Source: Taibaiella koreensis | GTDB taxonomy: Bacteria; Bacteroidota; Bacteroidia; Chitinophagales; Chitinophagaceae | Direction: 5' to 3' | Assembly (NCBI RefSeq): GCF_003545715.1 | Contig: NZ_QVNU01000007.1 | Location: 248,001-312,000, forward strand | DNA: 64,000 nt | Shown here: piece by piece, positions 1 through 8,775 of the stretch | Layout: each line of letters opens with the position of its first letter | Numbering within the stretch: the stretch's first letter is position 1 | Position numbers and translations under genes: made by a program | Notes under the pieces: generated by a model | Told to the model about the DNA's origin: nothing | The model's database searches: none | The model's input: the letters and a program-made list of their open reading frames with translations, nothing else

Positions 1-823
1 ACTCCTGCTTGCCGCCATTCGTTTCGGGAAAGAGTTGGTAGGGGCTGGTGTAAGCCAGCTTTTTGCGGTCGGGTGTTACGGCCATGGAGCCATATCCGTG
101 GCTGTAATTGCCAAGGTCGGGAATTACTACAGGTGCAAAGCCGGTGTTGGAGATCACAGGGGTCATATTGATGCCGGCTGCTGTGATCTCAAAGGCCTTG
201 AAGCGGGGCGCCCGCTTCTCATGGCACAGCAGCCATATGTTGCAGTTGTCGCCGGGAACAGCGGTCATGTGAGCGCTCATATTGGTATCGATAAGATGCG
301 GACCGCTGATCACGGCGCCCAGGCCGCTGTTCTGCGTCATATCGACGATCGAATAATTGAGCCACATAAAGGAGGTGGGGCCGCCGATATCTTCCCCGAA
401 TACATAACCGGCGAGGGTGAACACATAATATTGCTTCGGATTGGCGATCACGGGCAGTATCAGCACACCCTGCGGCGCGCCATGAGAGGTCGCATCGAAA
501 AACGGATCGTTCAACACCCAGCCGGGCGGTGGGATGATGGGGGAAGATAACAGGTAGCCGCCGGGCATTACATTGCCGTTACGGTCCCAGATATATTCCG
601 AGTTGGTGTAAAATAACATGTGTCCGCCGGGATCCGATACCGATGCGATACAATTGTAGGAAGAAGGAACAGTAGCGCTGAAGGTATCGGGGCTGCCGCT
701 ATTGAAGTCGAGTCCCAGGGAATCGGCAAAATTCCATATGGCGTTCTCTCTCAAATGCCAGCCGTGCTGGGCGCCGGCCGGAAAAGCATACAGGATCAAC
801 AGCAGGGTAAATAGTTTTCTCAT
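1..823 (-). CDS. Secreted protein, C-terminus beyond window edge (paralogue of the gene at 19319-21547)
   Basis: The frame is open from an ATG at 823 to base 1, giving about 274 residues, so the C-terminus lies outside the window. A signal peptide is visible (MRKLFTLLLILYAFPAGAQ). The mature part has the pattern LFYTNSEYIWDRNGNVMPGG, which matches LFYTNGAKVWDRDGGTMPGG in the gene at 19319-21547. Both also share a YYVF block, a YSIVDM/YSVVDM block and a stretch ending in TPDRKKL/SPDRRKL, so the two are clear paralogues. By analogy it probably ends in a T9SS type B (gliding-motility) C-terminal domain, but that part is not visible. The role is likely a cell-surface or secreted propeller-type protein. 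The exact function is unknown. Confidence 0.85.
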   Translation of the reverse strand, partial: MRKLFTLLLILYAFPAGAQHGWHLRENAIWNFADSLGLDFNSGSPDTFSATVPSSYNCIASVSDPGGHMLFYTNSEYIWDRNGNVMPGGYLLSSPIIPPPGWVLNDPFFDATSHGAPQGVLILPVIANPKQYYVFTLAGYVFGEDIGGPTSFMWLNYSIVDMTQNSGLGAVISGPHLIDTNMSAHMTAVPGDNCNIWLLCHEKRAPRFKAFEITAAGINMTPVISNTGFAPVVIPDLGNYSHGYGSMAVTPDRKKLAYTSPYQLFPETNGGKQE

Positions 824-999
824 AGATCAATGGCTTTGCTACGTGGTGCCTTCTTTCCTCATTCCGGTGCCTGATGAGATGAATCAAAAAGATGAAAACA
901 AAACTATTTAACCTGCTGCAAAACAACCAGAGTACAAGCGCTCAATTTTGAAATTGAGTAGAACTACTCAATTTTCCCTGCGATAGATAGCGATAGCTT

Positions 1000-1401
1000 C
1001 TAGAGCTGCCCGATCACTTGCATCACATCATTCCGTCCCCAGTGATCGACATATTGGCCGTCGCGAAGCCTTACAAAGTCCATCACGTTCATGATCACTT
1101 CTTTACCGGTAGGAGCATGGCCCATGATGTTGCCCAGGTGGGTGCCCCGGAGCACTTTGCGGCTGGCTACCAGGTCGCCTTCGCCTACCTGGTCCAGTAT
1201 GTCTACTCTGAGATCGGGAAAGCCTGTACGGAGCATCCCTATGAACTGGATGAGTCCCGATACATCTTTCGGAACGCCCGGCACAGCGGTATGGTTGGTG
1301 AAATCAGGGGCAACGATCTCATCGAGGATGGCAGTATTGCCGCCTTCGATAAATTCCTTGTTGAAGCGAAGCACTACCTGCTTATTGTCAGTTATAGTCA
1401 T
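1000..1401 (-). CDS. SnoaL-like polyketide cyclase / ester cyclase family protein
   Basis: This is a 133-aa cytoplasmic protein of the NTF2-like alpha+beta barrel size. It has the family pattern: an N-terminal helix followed by a FIEGGN segment, then APDFTNHTA, a GMLRTGFPDLRVDI strand segment and a C-terminal DHWGRNDV motif. These residues are typical of SnoaL-like ester cyclase proteins, which bind small hydrophobic ligands. The substrate cannot be predicted. The stop is 22 bases upstream of the antiporter reading in the opposite order, that is, this gene lies downstream of the antiporter gene on the same strand and may be co-transcribed with it. Confidence 0.8.
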   Translation of the reverse strand: MTITDNKQVVLRFNKEFIEGGNTAILDEIVAPDFTNHTAVPGVPKDVSGLIQFIGMLRTGFPDLRVDILDQVGEGDLVASRKVLRGTHLGNIMGHAPTGKEVIMNVMDFVRLRDGQYVDHWGRNDVMQVIGQL

Positions 1402-1428
1402 AATGTAAAGGTAGCACCGTTTGCCGGA

Positions 1429-2706
1429 TTAGTCTACCGCCGGGCTCTTCTCTGGGGCTGCCTCCCGTTGTTTCAGCCGTTTCACGATCCAGGGCAGGGT
1501 GATGCCCTGACCGATAATGGTGAAGAGAACAACGGCTACGGAGATAAAGATGATAGGGCTGCGTTGAGGGAAAGGGCTGCCATCTTTGAGGGTGAGGGGC
1601 AAGGCGATAGCAGTAGCGAGTGAGACAATACCCCGCATGCCCGACCAGGTGACGATAAGGCTGGTGGCAAAGTCGAGCAGGGCATGTTCGGAAATACGGC
1701 CGCGTTTGCTGTTGAAGGCCCTTTGCAGGTTGATCTGCTGCAGGAAGACCCTGGCCATACGCAGGAGCAGCGCTACGACGGTGATCGCGAAGGCATAGCC
1801 GATATAGGGAATGATCTGTGCCCGGTCAATAGTATGCAATACATAAGGGAACTGAAGCCCGATGAGGATAAAGATCAGACCGTTCAGGATAAAGATGATA
1901 ATGTCCCAGAAAGATTTCGATTGCTGCTTCAGCGGCTCGGGAAATACCTTCCTGCTGAAGCGCGCAATGCTCAGCCCCAGGATTACCACCGCGATCACAC
2001 CCGATACATGCAGCTCTTCGGCTATCTGGTAGGTAATAAAGGGCATCAGCAGCATAAAGCTGATGGTGACCAGTGTATTTTTTCTTACCCACCATAGAAT
2101 GCGCCCCAGCAGCTTTCCCATAATAACACCGATAAGGAAACCGCCGGCCATCAGCAAAAGGAACTGCAGCGATGCCTTCCAGAATATGAAGGCGGAGCCG
2201 GTAACAGCAGCCACAGCAAAACGATAGGCGACAAGAGCAGAAGCATCATTGACCAGGCTTTCTCCTTCGAGGATCACGCTGGTCTTATGCGACAGCTTAA
2301 GTCCCTTGGTTACGCTGAGCGCCGCAACGGCATCGGTGGCCGACAGGATTGCGCCCAATACAAAGGATAAGGGCCAGCTCATGCCGGGTATCATATACCG
2401 GGCGACTACGGCAATGCCGCCGGCGGTCAGGAATACCAGTGATACCGCCAGGGTGCCGATCGTATTGATATGCGTCCTGAACTCCTGGAAGGGGATATTG
2501 AACGCTGCATCGTACAGCAATGGCGGCAGGAAAATGAGGAAGATCACCTCGGGATCAATGTTGACGCCGGGAAGGGAAGGAACGAAGCCGATGGCGATGC
2601 CGGCCACGATCAGCAGCACGGGATAGGGCAACCTGATCTTCTCCGCTACAGCCGAAAGGCCCAGCATCACGGCCAGTATGATCAGCACGACGCTGTAGTT
2701 TTCCAT
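1429..2706 (-). CDS. CPA1-family Na+/H+ antiporter
   Basis: This 425-aa inner-membrane protein has about 12 hydrophobic segments, the usual core size for the cation:proton antiporter 1 family (NhaP/NHE type). It contains FLPPLLYDAA at about residues 59-68, SATD with Asp125, and EGESLVNDASAL with the Asn153-Asp154 pair that forms the ion-binding site in CPA1 exchangers. A short soluble tail of about 15 residues follows the last helix, so the long cytoplasmic regulatory domain seen in some homologues is absent. It is expected to exchange Na+ (or K+) for H+ for pH and salt homeostasis. The following gene on the same strand is a SnoaL-like protein. Confidence 0.92.
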   Translation of the reverse strand: MENYSVVLIILAVMLGLSAVAEKIRLPYPVLLIVAGIAIGFVPSLPGVNIDPEVIFLIFLPPLLYDAAFNIPFQEFRTHINTIGTLAVSLVFLTAGGIAVVARYMIPGMSWPLSFVLGAILSATDAVAALSVTKGLKLSHKTSVILEGESLVNDASALVAYRFAVAAVTGSAFIFWKASLQFLLLMAGGFLIGVIMGKLLGRILWWVRKNTLVTISFMLLMPFITYQIAEELHVSGVIAVVILGLSIARFSRKVFPEPLKQQSKSFWDIIIFILNGLIFILIGLQFPYVLHTIDRAQIIPYIGYAFAITVVALLLRMARVFLQQINLQRAFNSKRGRISEHALLDFATSLIVTWSGMRGIVSLATAIALPLTLKDGSPFPQRSPIIFISVAVVLFTIIGQGITLPWIVKRLKQREAAPEKSPAVD

Positions 2707-2805
2707 AGGTTGATACTATTTAGTTGGCTGCAATGGCATTGACGCAGGTGATCGGGAAAAAATTTTATGCAGAGACACCGGGATCCGCTTCATGGGATAC
2801 GGCTG

Positions 2806-3198
2806 TTATGCCTTGGTAGCCTTTTTATGTGCCGCTTTCTCTCTCGCCGCTTGCATCCGGAATGTTGCTATCCGGGCGATGAGCGGGTAGGGTACCGGCT
2901 GGTCCAGCGGGAACTGTACGGTTCCCTTTCCCCCTTTATAGCCTGCCAGCGCCGCTTTGAAAGCCTCGTGCTCCCTAGGCGCCGGATAGATACTAACGTG
3001 GTGTTTATAGCCGGCAAAATAAATAAAGCCATGCTCCAGCTTAAAGGCGGGTATGGCATAGCTGATCGTCTCTTCGGCTTCTGGCAAGGCTCTCATGATG
3101 GTGGCGCGTATCTTTTGCAGGATTGCCTGCACAGCCTCCGGGAAGCCGGCAATATATTCGTCGATCGTTTCGGGTTTTGTGGCCATGGGTTGCTTCAA
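2806..3198 (-). CDS. DUF1801 (YdhG-like) domain protein
   Basis: This 130-aa protein has the DUF1801 pattern: TIDEYIAGFPEAVQAIL at the N-terminus, RALPEAEETISYAIPAF, then HHVSIYP and a GTVQFPLDQPVP segment. The family includes YdhG-type proteins annotated as possible iron chaperones, but this role is not well established. The tail is Lys/Ala-rich (AAHKKATKA). An alternative ATG lies at 3186. The gene is flanked upstream by a 390-base non-coding element with inverted repeats, whose left arm ends only a few bases from the start codon. Confidence 0.85.
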   Translation of the reverse strand: MKQPMATKPETIDEYIAGFPEAVQAILQKIRATIMRALPEAEETISYAIPAFKLEHGFIYFAGYKHHVSIYPAPREHEAFKAALAGYKGGKGTVQFPLDQPVPYPLIARIATFRMQAAREKAAHKKATKA

Positions 3199-3204
3199 TT
3201 CAGG

Positions 3205-3584
3205 TAAATTTAATATTGACTATCCGGATAAAGGAAACAAAGTTTTGCACGTCTATATATATCAGCTGGGACGCTTTGCTTTACCCCTCTTTTTGTTTGG
3301 TGTTACTATCTTTTCTTTTTTATTCGCATCTATGTTCATTGCTTGTTATGGCGCTCATGAGAAAAGTTGCTCCGCCAAAAAAGAAAGAAAAAAGGCGGCA
3401 AAAAAACAATGCTCCGCTGTTTTTTTGTGGCTGGCGCACCCGGGCTTAAAAACAGATAGCAACTTTAATACAGCATTGCCTGGCATAGGGTCATAAATCA
3501 ACGTTTTAATAATTGACCTAAAGGATCATTTCTTTATTGCTACTATTTTAGCTGGTTTCCTATATCCGGATAGTCAGAAATTTA
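3205..3584. repeat. Non-coding element bounded by inverted repeats with TATCCGGATA palindromes
   Basis: The whole 388-base gap between two leftward genes is non-coding. Near its left end is GACTATCCGGATA (3218-3230) and near its right end the exact reverse complement TATCCGGATAGTC (3563-3575). Each contains the perfect 10-base palindrome TATCCGGATA. The arms extend outward to TAAATTT at 3205-3211 and AAATTTA at 3578-3584. The interior is rich in A and T runs. The layout resembles a small non-autonomous mobile element or a structured intergenic repeat. No transposase is present. Confidence 0.6.
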
Positions 3585-3586
3585 AC

Positions 3587-4129
3587 TTAAAGTGCCAGCA
3601 CGATATGGATATCATCCGGCTCCATGCGCAATAATTCCGGATCGGGTGTGTCGAGTATCCTACCGCCCTGACGCAGGTAAAAGTCAACGGTACCGCGCGT
3701 CGGTGTTGCGGAAATATACAGCCCCCCGGCGCCATAGCTCCCGGCCAGCTCTTTGCAGGCCAGCAACAACCGTACACCCAGCTGTTGTTTCCGGTAGGCG
3801 CGACTGACATAGAGGATATCCATTTTGCACCATGCCGGTGCTATGATCTTCCGTTCGACCGAAGCCACGCCGGCTAAGGTAGCTCCGTCAAAAGCGCCCA
3901 GCACCGAACCGCCACGGTGTAAAAGCTCTTTTTGCCTTTTGATGATCCCTTCCAATTCTTCCTGCTCAAATCCGGAAACGGACTCAGGCGTGGCCATTAG
4001 CTGCAGGCTTCCGTTCAGCAGACGGTAGCTTTCTGTGATCTCTTCTGAGCGGTCGATCTCCTGTATCCGGTCGATCTCCTGCAGGCCTAAGGCCCGGATG
4101 ATGATCTTATCCTGGTTGTTGGCTGTCAT
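3587..4129 (-). CDS. GNAT-family N-acetyltransferase
   Basis: This is a 180-aa protein from the ATG at 4129. The frame stays open upstream to a GTG at 4198, but those extra residues do not resemble the family and cover a small hairpin (AAATATC-GG-GATATTT near 4136-4152). The acetyl-CoA binding motif A is recognisable as LYVSRAYRKQQLGVRLLLA, followed by a GGLYISATPTRGTVDFY segment in which the Tyr position typical of motif B is present. It should transfer an acetyl group to an unknown amine. It is the first of two GNAT genes that are divergently arranged; the second starts at 4267. Confidence 0.85.
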   Translation of the reverse strand: MTANNQDKIIIRALGLQEIDRIQEIDRSEEITESYRLLNGSLQLMATPESVSGFEQEELEGIIKRQKELLHRGGSVLGAFDGATLAGVASVERKIIAPAWCKMDILYVSRAYRKQQLGVRLLLACKELAGSYGAGGLYISATPTRGTVDFYLRQGGRILDTPDPELLRMEPDDIHIVLAL

Positions 4130-4266
4130 GCCAACAAATATCGGGATATTTTGCGATCCCTTACCGGTGGCCATTTCGTTTGCAGCGATCGGCTGCACGG
4201 AAACAGGGTTGGCTAAGTTGTGAACCGGTGTGACTGCGCTTTGGTAAGATGGTTACCTTTGCCGGT

Positions 4267-4710
4267 ATGAATATAAGAGCGTACCAGGATACAGACGGGG
4301 AAGCAGTGCTGGCGCTGTTGCGGAGCAATACACCCGATTATTTTGCCCCCGAAGAAGAACAGGACCTTGTACTTTACCTGCAACGGGATGCGGAGCATTA
4401 TTTTGTATTGGAAGATGGCGGGCGCCTTGTAGCTTGCGGTGGTTTTAATCTTTGGGAAGAAGGCGCTATCGCCAGGATCTCCTGGGATATGGTTCAGCCT
4501 GAAGGACAGGGAAAAGGCTGGGGCAGCGCACTCGTCCGTTTCCGGTTACAGGAAATAAAAAAGATCCCAACCGTAACGACGATCGTTGTGAGAACCTCGC
4601 AACTGGCATTTCGTTTTTACGAGCGCTTCGGTTTCCGGACACAGGAAATAGTAACCGATTATTGGGCGCCGGGTTACAATCTCTATCACATGGTTATGGC
4701 GGCTGAATAG
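4267..4710 (+). CDS. GNAT-family N-acetyltransferase
   Basis: This is a 147-aa protein from the ATG at 4267 (MNIRAYQDTDGEAVL, a typical GNAT start). An upstream in-frame ATG at 4249 overlaps a TAnnTTTG-like sequence (4254-4261), so the downstream start is preferred. Motif A is PEGQGKGWGSALVRF with the Q/GxGKG-type pyrophosphate loop, and motif B is TSQLAFRFYERFGF, the FYERFGF ending being highly typical. The substrate is unknown. The gene converges with the T9SS gene at 4786-7002, and a strong bidirectional hairpin terminator lies between them. Confidence 0.9.
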   Translation: MNIRAYQDTDGEAVLALLRSNTPDYFAPEEEQDLVLYLQRDAEHYFVLEDGGRLVACGGFNLWEEGAIARISWDMVQPEGQGKGWGSALVRFRLQEIKKIPTVTTIVVRTSQLAFRFYERFGFRTQEIVTDYWAPGYNLYHMVMAAE

Positions 4711-4722
4711 CCATTTTTTGAT

Positions 4723-4769
4723 GAATAAACAAGCGGGCTCTGTGATGAACTGGGCCCGCTTGTTTATTC
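4723..4769. terminator. Bidirectional intrinsic terminator
   Basis: A perfect 16-base stem (4723-4738 with 4754-4769, core AAGCGGGC/GCCCGCTT) encloses a 15-base loop between two convergent genes. T-rich sequence lies on both sides. Confidence 0.85.
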
Positions 4770-4785
4770 GTATAGGATAGTTGTT

Positions 4786-7002
4786 TTAACGCTTGACAAA
4801 CTTTATGGTCTGTCCCGTTTCTTCAAGCCGCAGGAAATAGATGCCCGATGCCATCCCGGCAAGGTTGATCTCTGTGTCCTCCTTTTTTACCTGGTATTTG
4901 CCGAGCTGCTGCCCCACCACGTTGAGCAGGGAAAGGGCTCCCCTGTAGTCCGTCTTCACCTGTAAGGTATAGGCAGCCGGGTTGGGGAAGACTACAAGAT
5001 TGTGTTCTTTGCTCACATTACGAATACTGAGAAATGGAGACGTGCGCCAATAGTAGATACCCTTGTTCGCAGCGCCTACCGGCCAGGGAAGAATAAAAGG
5101 AATGCTGTCGAAAGCGATCTGGAGGGAAAATGTGCTCAGGTGATCGTCCATTGCGATGTCGGGCTTGCCCAGGTCCTGCCAGCTGAGGCCGTTGTCGGAA
5201 GTGCGGAAAAGCCCATCGTTAAAGAGATACATCGTTCCGGTCCGGCTTACGGTGAAATTGCGGAGCTCTCTGCCCGAAGTGCCCGTTGGCCAGGGAAGAG
5301 CAATGGGTGTATTGGGTGTTGCATTAGCCGGGTTGATCTCAAACAGCTCCCAATCGGAATAAAGGAAAGTACGGTTGCCATAGGAGACCAGCGTACGGTT
5401 GCTAAAGGGCAATACGTCTTCCATCACAAGGCTCCAGCTATGACCAGTATCGGCAGAAGTGTACAAATTGGCGTTAAGTGTCGTATCGATGATCACCATT
5501 GCAAACAGGCGTCCCGTTGCATCCTGGGAAGCGGCAACGACACCGGCCGAACTGAAAAAGCCGGTCTCATTCCAGGTATTGCCTTTGTCAAAAGAAGCGA
5601 AGAGTTTGCTGCCGAGATCCGGGTCGGAACCGAATCCCCCGGAAAGGAATAAGCCACCCTGCTGGCCCGAAAACAAGAAGGTAACCATTGTACCGGGCGC
5701 ATCTATGCCGGGAGGAAGCGTCGCCTGGGTAAAGCTGGCGCCGTCATCTTCGGAGCGATACAGCTTCTTCTGGCTCGTAAAGCCATACAGGACACCTGGG
5801 TGCTGTTTATCGTCGCAAACAAATTGAATATTGGAACCTACTGGTCCCACCGGTCCCAGGCGCCAGTTGCCGAGCGCCGGTGGCGTACCGGCAGGCGGTG
5901 CGAGCGATCCCAGTGTTTCGGAATACAGGTATTTGTAGGAAAACAGCTTATTGCCGGCACTGAAAAACATATTATCAATATCACCTGTTAGTCCTTCAAC
6001 GATCGGAACCCATGCCGTAGCGGCATTGTTCCGCTTTTGTGCTATATACTGATTACTGAAGTCGTAGATGCCATTTTTGTCGCCGGTCACTTCAACTACA
6101 TTATGGACGCCGTTGTTCAAATTGGCGCTCTGCCAGGATATAGTGCTCAGGCTGGTCTGGTATAGGCCTGATGCGCCGCCCAGCCATAAGCTGGCTGTTG
6201 CACTGTCACAATACAGGCTTGTATAATCTTCCGTGCTATTGGGAACATTGATCACATTCCAATCCATATAGGCGTCGGAGTAAAGGATCTGGGTGCTGTT
6301 ATTAACCAGGTCGCGGCATAAGGCGTAAACCCTTCCGTTCGGATCTTCCGTAAAGCAATATACCTGTTTGGTGCCGAAGTTGGTGTGGATGATGCTTGCC
6401 GCATCATCGGCCGATAGCCATATGCCTTCGTTAAAGCTGCCGATCAGTAGTTTATGGTTACGGGTATAGTGGATTGCTTCAGGTGTAGCGGTAAAGGGAC
6501 TACTGAAAGTACTGATATGCCCGGAAGTGCCCCTGTGTGTGAGTTTGATGACACCACCTACCGTGCCGGCAAAAAACAGATCGGGATTATCGATGCCGGT
6601 AAAGCACCGGTAGTTCTCATGTAAGCCGGTGGTGGAGCCTGTTTCAATAAAGAAGTTGCTCCAGGTCCGGCCCAGGTCCGATGTAGCATACAGACCGCCG
6701 GGATAGACATCGGTACCCACGTAAAGCCGGTCAGAAGCTTTCTCCACGGCAATGGCGGGTGTGCCCCAGTAAGAGCTGTCGGGCAGTGGGCCGGGTATTT
6801 CTTTCCAATCGCCGTTAAGCGGTTTATAGAACACCTTATTGCTTTTTGTCAGCAGGAACAAGGTGCCGGCATTATTGATCGTCACATCTTTGGGTACGAT
6901 ATTGACCGGGAATTTGGTGTAACGGAACCATTGCTGAGCTTGTAATCCGGGGAGGCTGCATCCAAGCAGGAGCAGCGCAAGTAAAATTCTTGTTTTCATC
7001 AT
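4786..7002 (-). CDS. T9SS type A secreted protein with BNR/Asp-box (sortilin-like) propeller
   Basis: This is a 738-aa protein from the ATG at 7002, giving MMKTRILLALLLLGCSLPGLQAQ as a clean signal peptide; the frame extends 9 codons further upstream. The body carries several Asp-box repeats (ATSDLGRTW, SEDDGASF, SFDKGNTW, SADTGHSW, TSDNGLSW), which mark sortilin/VPS10- or BNR-type beta-propellers. The last 80 residues form a T9SS type A sorting domain (VVFPNPA, then GIYFLRLEETG and a terminal FVKR). It should be exported through Sec and T9SS and anchored at or released from the cell surface. Ligand or enzymatic activity is unknown, and no glycosidase catalytic set was seen. Confidence 0.9.
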   Translation of the reverse strand: MMKTRILLALLLLGCSLPGLQAQQWFRYTKFPVNIVPKDVTINNAGTLFLLTKSNKVFYKPLNGDWKEIPGPLPDSSYWGTPAIAVEKASDRLYVGTDVYPGGLYATSDLGRTWSNFFIETGSTTGLHENYRCFTGIDNPDLFFAGTVGGVIKLTHRGTSGHISTFSSPFTATPEAIHYTRNHKLLIGSFNEGIWLSADDAASIIHTNFGTKQVYCFTEDPNGRVYALCRDLVNNSTQILYSDAYMDWNVINVPNSTEDYTSLYCDSATASLWLGGASGLYQTSLSTISWQSANLNNGVHNVVEVTGDKNGIYDFSNQYIAQKRNNAATAWVPIVEGLTGDIDNMFFSAGNKLFSYKYLYSETLGSLAPPAGTPPALGNWRLGPVGPVGSNIQFVCDDKQHPGVLYGFTSQKKLYRSEDDGASFTQATLPPGIDAPGTMVTFLFSGQQGGLFLSGGFGSDPDLGSKLFASFDKGNTWNETGFFSSAGVVAASQDATGRLFAMVIIDTTLNANLYTSADTGHSWSLVMEDVLPFSNRTLVSYGNRTFLYSDWELFEINPANATPNTPIALPWPTGTSGRELRNFTVSRTGTMYLFNDGLFRTSDNGLSWQDLGKPDIAMDDHLSTFSLQIAFDSIPFILPWPVGAANKGIYYWRTSPFLSIRNVSKEHNLVVFPNPAAYTLQVKTDYRGALSLLNVVGQQLGKYQVKKEDTEINLAGMASGIYFLRLEETGQTIKFVKR

Positions 7003-7076
7003 GTCCTGTCTTAATTTGGGGATTTGCAAATATTGATTATTGGTTACGCCAAAGTTACTCTGCTGCTATGGCCTAT

Positions 7077-7100
7077 AAAATACCGGCTTACAGGTATTTT
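7077..7100. promoter_or_regulatory. Perfect 8-base hairpin in the leader upstream of the BNR protein gene
   Basis: AAAATACC (7077-7084) and GGTATTTT (7093-7100) form a perfect stem with an 8-base loop. It lies 75 bases upstream of the T9SS gene start. It could be an operator or an RNA hairpin; there is no direct evidence for either. Confidence 0.3.
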
Positions 7101-7189
7101 GTGGCTTGTTATTTTTTGCTATAAAAATGAGCCGGCTGGAAAGTAAGGAATATAAGATCGTTGCGGTACGGCTTAAACAAAATCATTCT

Positions 7190-7216
7190 GGCAGCCCCCC
7201 TCGATAAGGGACTGCC
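7190..7216 (-). terminator. Hairpin downstream of the orphan response regulator gene
   Basis: GGCAG with a C run (7190-7200) pairs with GGGACTGCC (7208-7216). It sits 50 bases past the stop of the leftward response-regulator gene, so it is a plausible terminator. There is no strong T run. Confidence 0.5.
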
Positions 7217-7266
7217 GGATGTTTATATGAGTATTCTTCTTTTTAGAAGCAAATAGGCTGATCCGC

Positions 7267-7905
7267 TCACAGCATGCCGTACTCAATGGCCTTCTTGATA
7301 AGCGAAGGAGAGTTGCTGACCTCAAATTTTTGCATCAGGTTGTGCCGGTGGGTCTCCACGGTCTGAGGGCTGATGAAAAGCTGCCGGGCAATAGCTGCAG
7401 TAGTGGCGCCTTCTCCCACCAGCTGTAGTATCTCCTGCTCCCGCCGGGTAAGACGAGGCGCCTTTTTGGGCTTCTTTCCCGGGGAAAAGAGGATCTGCTG
7501 TAGCTCCGGATTCATCAGGAACTGATCGTTCAGCACCTGGTAGATTGCTGTTACCAGGTCGTTTCTGGACGTATTCTTCAACAGGTAACCATCGGCGCCA
7601 CTCTGCAGCATATCGATGATCACGCTTTTCTCCGTATGGTTGGTAAGGGCGATCACCTTGATCTCCTTGTTCAGGGCCTTAATGGCTTTGCAGACGTCGA
7701 TCCCCGACATCTCGGGCAGGCTGATATCCAGGAATACGATGGCTGCAGGTTGCTGTTGTAAAAATTCAAGCGCTGCTCTGCCTTCGGTAAAAGTGCCTGC
7801 GACAACAATATCTTCTACCTGTTTCAGGATGCTGCAAAGACCTTCAACGAAGATGGCATGATCTTCAACAATGATGACCGGTATACTGGTAGTGGCTGGT
7901 GTCAT
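7267..7905 (-). CDS. NarL/LuxR-family response regulator (orphan)
   Basis: This is a 212-aa protein from the ATG at 7905; an upstream start would add 25 residues that do not fit the receiver domain. The receiver has the acidic pair in IIVEDHA, phospho-acceptor Asp60 in IVFLDISLPEMSG, Thr in ALTNHT and Lys in YLLKN. The C-terminal LuxR-type HTH reads LTRREQEILQLVGEG, then AIARQLFISPQTVETHRHNL. It is expected to be phosphorylated by a histidine kinase and bind DNA. No kinase gene is adjacent; the nearest is at 24584. It is divergent from the lipoprotein gene at 8096 and may control it (inference). Confidence 0.93.
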   Translation of the reverse strand: MTPATTSIPVIIVEDHAIFVEGLCSILKQVEDIVVAGTFTEGRAALEFLQQQPAAIVFLDISLPEMSGIDVCKAIKALNKEIKVIALTNHTEKSVIIDMLQSGADGYLLKNTSRNDLVTAIYQVLNDQFLMNPELQQILFSPGKKPKKAPRLTRREQEILQLVGEGATTAAIARQLFISPQTVETHRHNLMQKFEVSNSPSLIKKAIEYGML

Positions 7906-8095
7906 GATTATGGTTTTTCTTCTATAGGTGCTGGTATTCATCTGGTCGCTACCACAAAGTTGCCGATATTTCTTTTTCATTGAATGGGGGTATTCCCTGA
8001 ATTTTTCTCAGGGTTTACATGGAGGTATAAAAATCAGGAATTCTGCCGATTGTTTGGTGTATCCCGGTCACAGAACTTTGGTAAAAATCAGACCT

Positions 8096-8746
8096 ATGAG
8101 AACAAGTGTATTCGCAAAGACAGGCAGTTTCCTTATTCTGTTGGCCGGCTTGATGGGAGCGACCAGCTGTAGTAAAAAAAATGATACGGCCCCGGGAGAA
8201 AAAATAATCTACCAAACGGATTTCGACCAGCCAGACGGGTTCTTCTACGTGGGCGAAGATGCTACAGGGGCCGGGGCCATGCAAAACGGTATCTATACTA
8301 TGACGAACAAGCAGACACAGTTTGTCAGTTTTTTCTACACTTCATCTTTATTCGCCGGCATCAATGGCAATACAGCTATAGAAGCAAAAGTAAAGCCTGG
8401 AGCAGGCACCTATGGCGGCCTCCGCTGGAATGACAATGCTTCGGCTAACGGTGTTAATGCGCGAACATTCGAGGTGAAAGATAACGGTGTCTTTATCGTA
8501 GGAAAATACGGCGCTGATGGCGCATATGTCGGTATCTCAGGCAGCACCTTAAGCGCTGCCATCGTCAAAGGCGATTTCAATGTGTTACGGGTGGAGGAGC
8601 GCGACGGCACCATGCATTTTCTTATCAATGGTACGGAAGTCTATTCTATGCCTGCTAATGGCGACAAGTTGGATGTCTGCGGCTTCCTGGTAAGTGCCAG
8701 CACCACCTTGCAGGCCGATTATTTCAGGGCCATTCAGCTACCCTGA
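8096..8746 (+). CDS. Lipoprotein with jelly-roll-like fold, function unknown
   Basis: This is a 216-aa protein from the ATG at 8096, chosen because it directly gives a lipoprotein signal peptide (MRTSVFAKTGSFLILLAGLM then ATSCSKKND, lipid Cys25). The mature part is beta-rich, with segments such as NTAIEAKVKPGAGTYGGLRW and TMHFLINGTEVY. These resemble concanavalin-A-like laminin-G/3-keto-disaccharide hydrolase-type folds in which a ligand-coated curve is measured, but no catalytic residues can be assigned. It is followed by a second lipoprotein gene 29 bases downstream, so the two probably form an operon. Confidence 0.75.
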   Translation: MRTSVFAKTGSFLILLAGLMGATSCSKKNDTAPGEKIIYQTDFDQPDGFFYVGEDATGAGAMQNGIYTMTNKQTQFVSFFYTSSLFAGINGNTAIEAKVKPGAGTYGGLRWNDNASANGVNARTFEVKDNGVFIVGKYGADGAYVGISGSTLSAAIVKGDFNVLRVEERDGTMHFLINGTEVYSMPANGDKLDVCGFLVSASTTLQADYFRAIQLP

Positions 8747-8775
8747 TTTTTGTAAAATCTTGAGATAAACAATAC

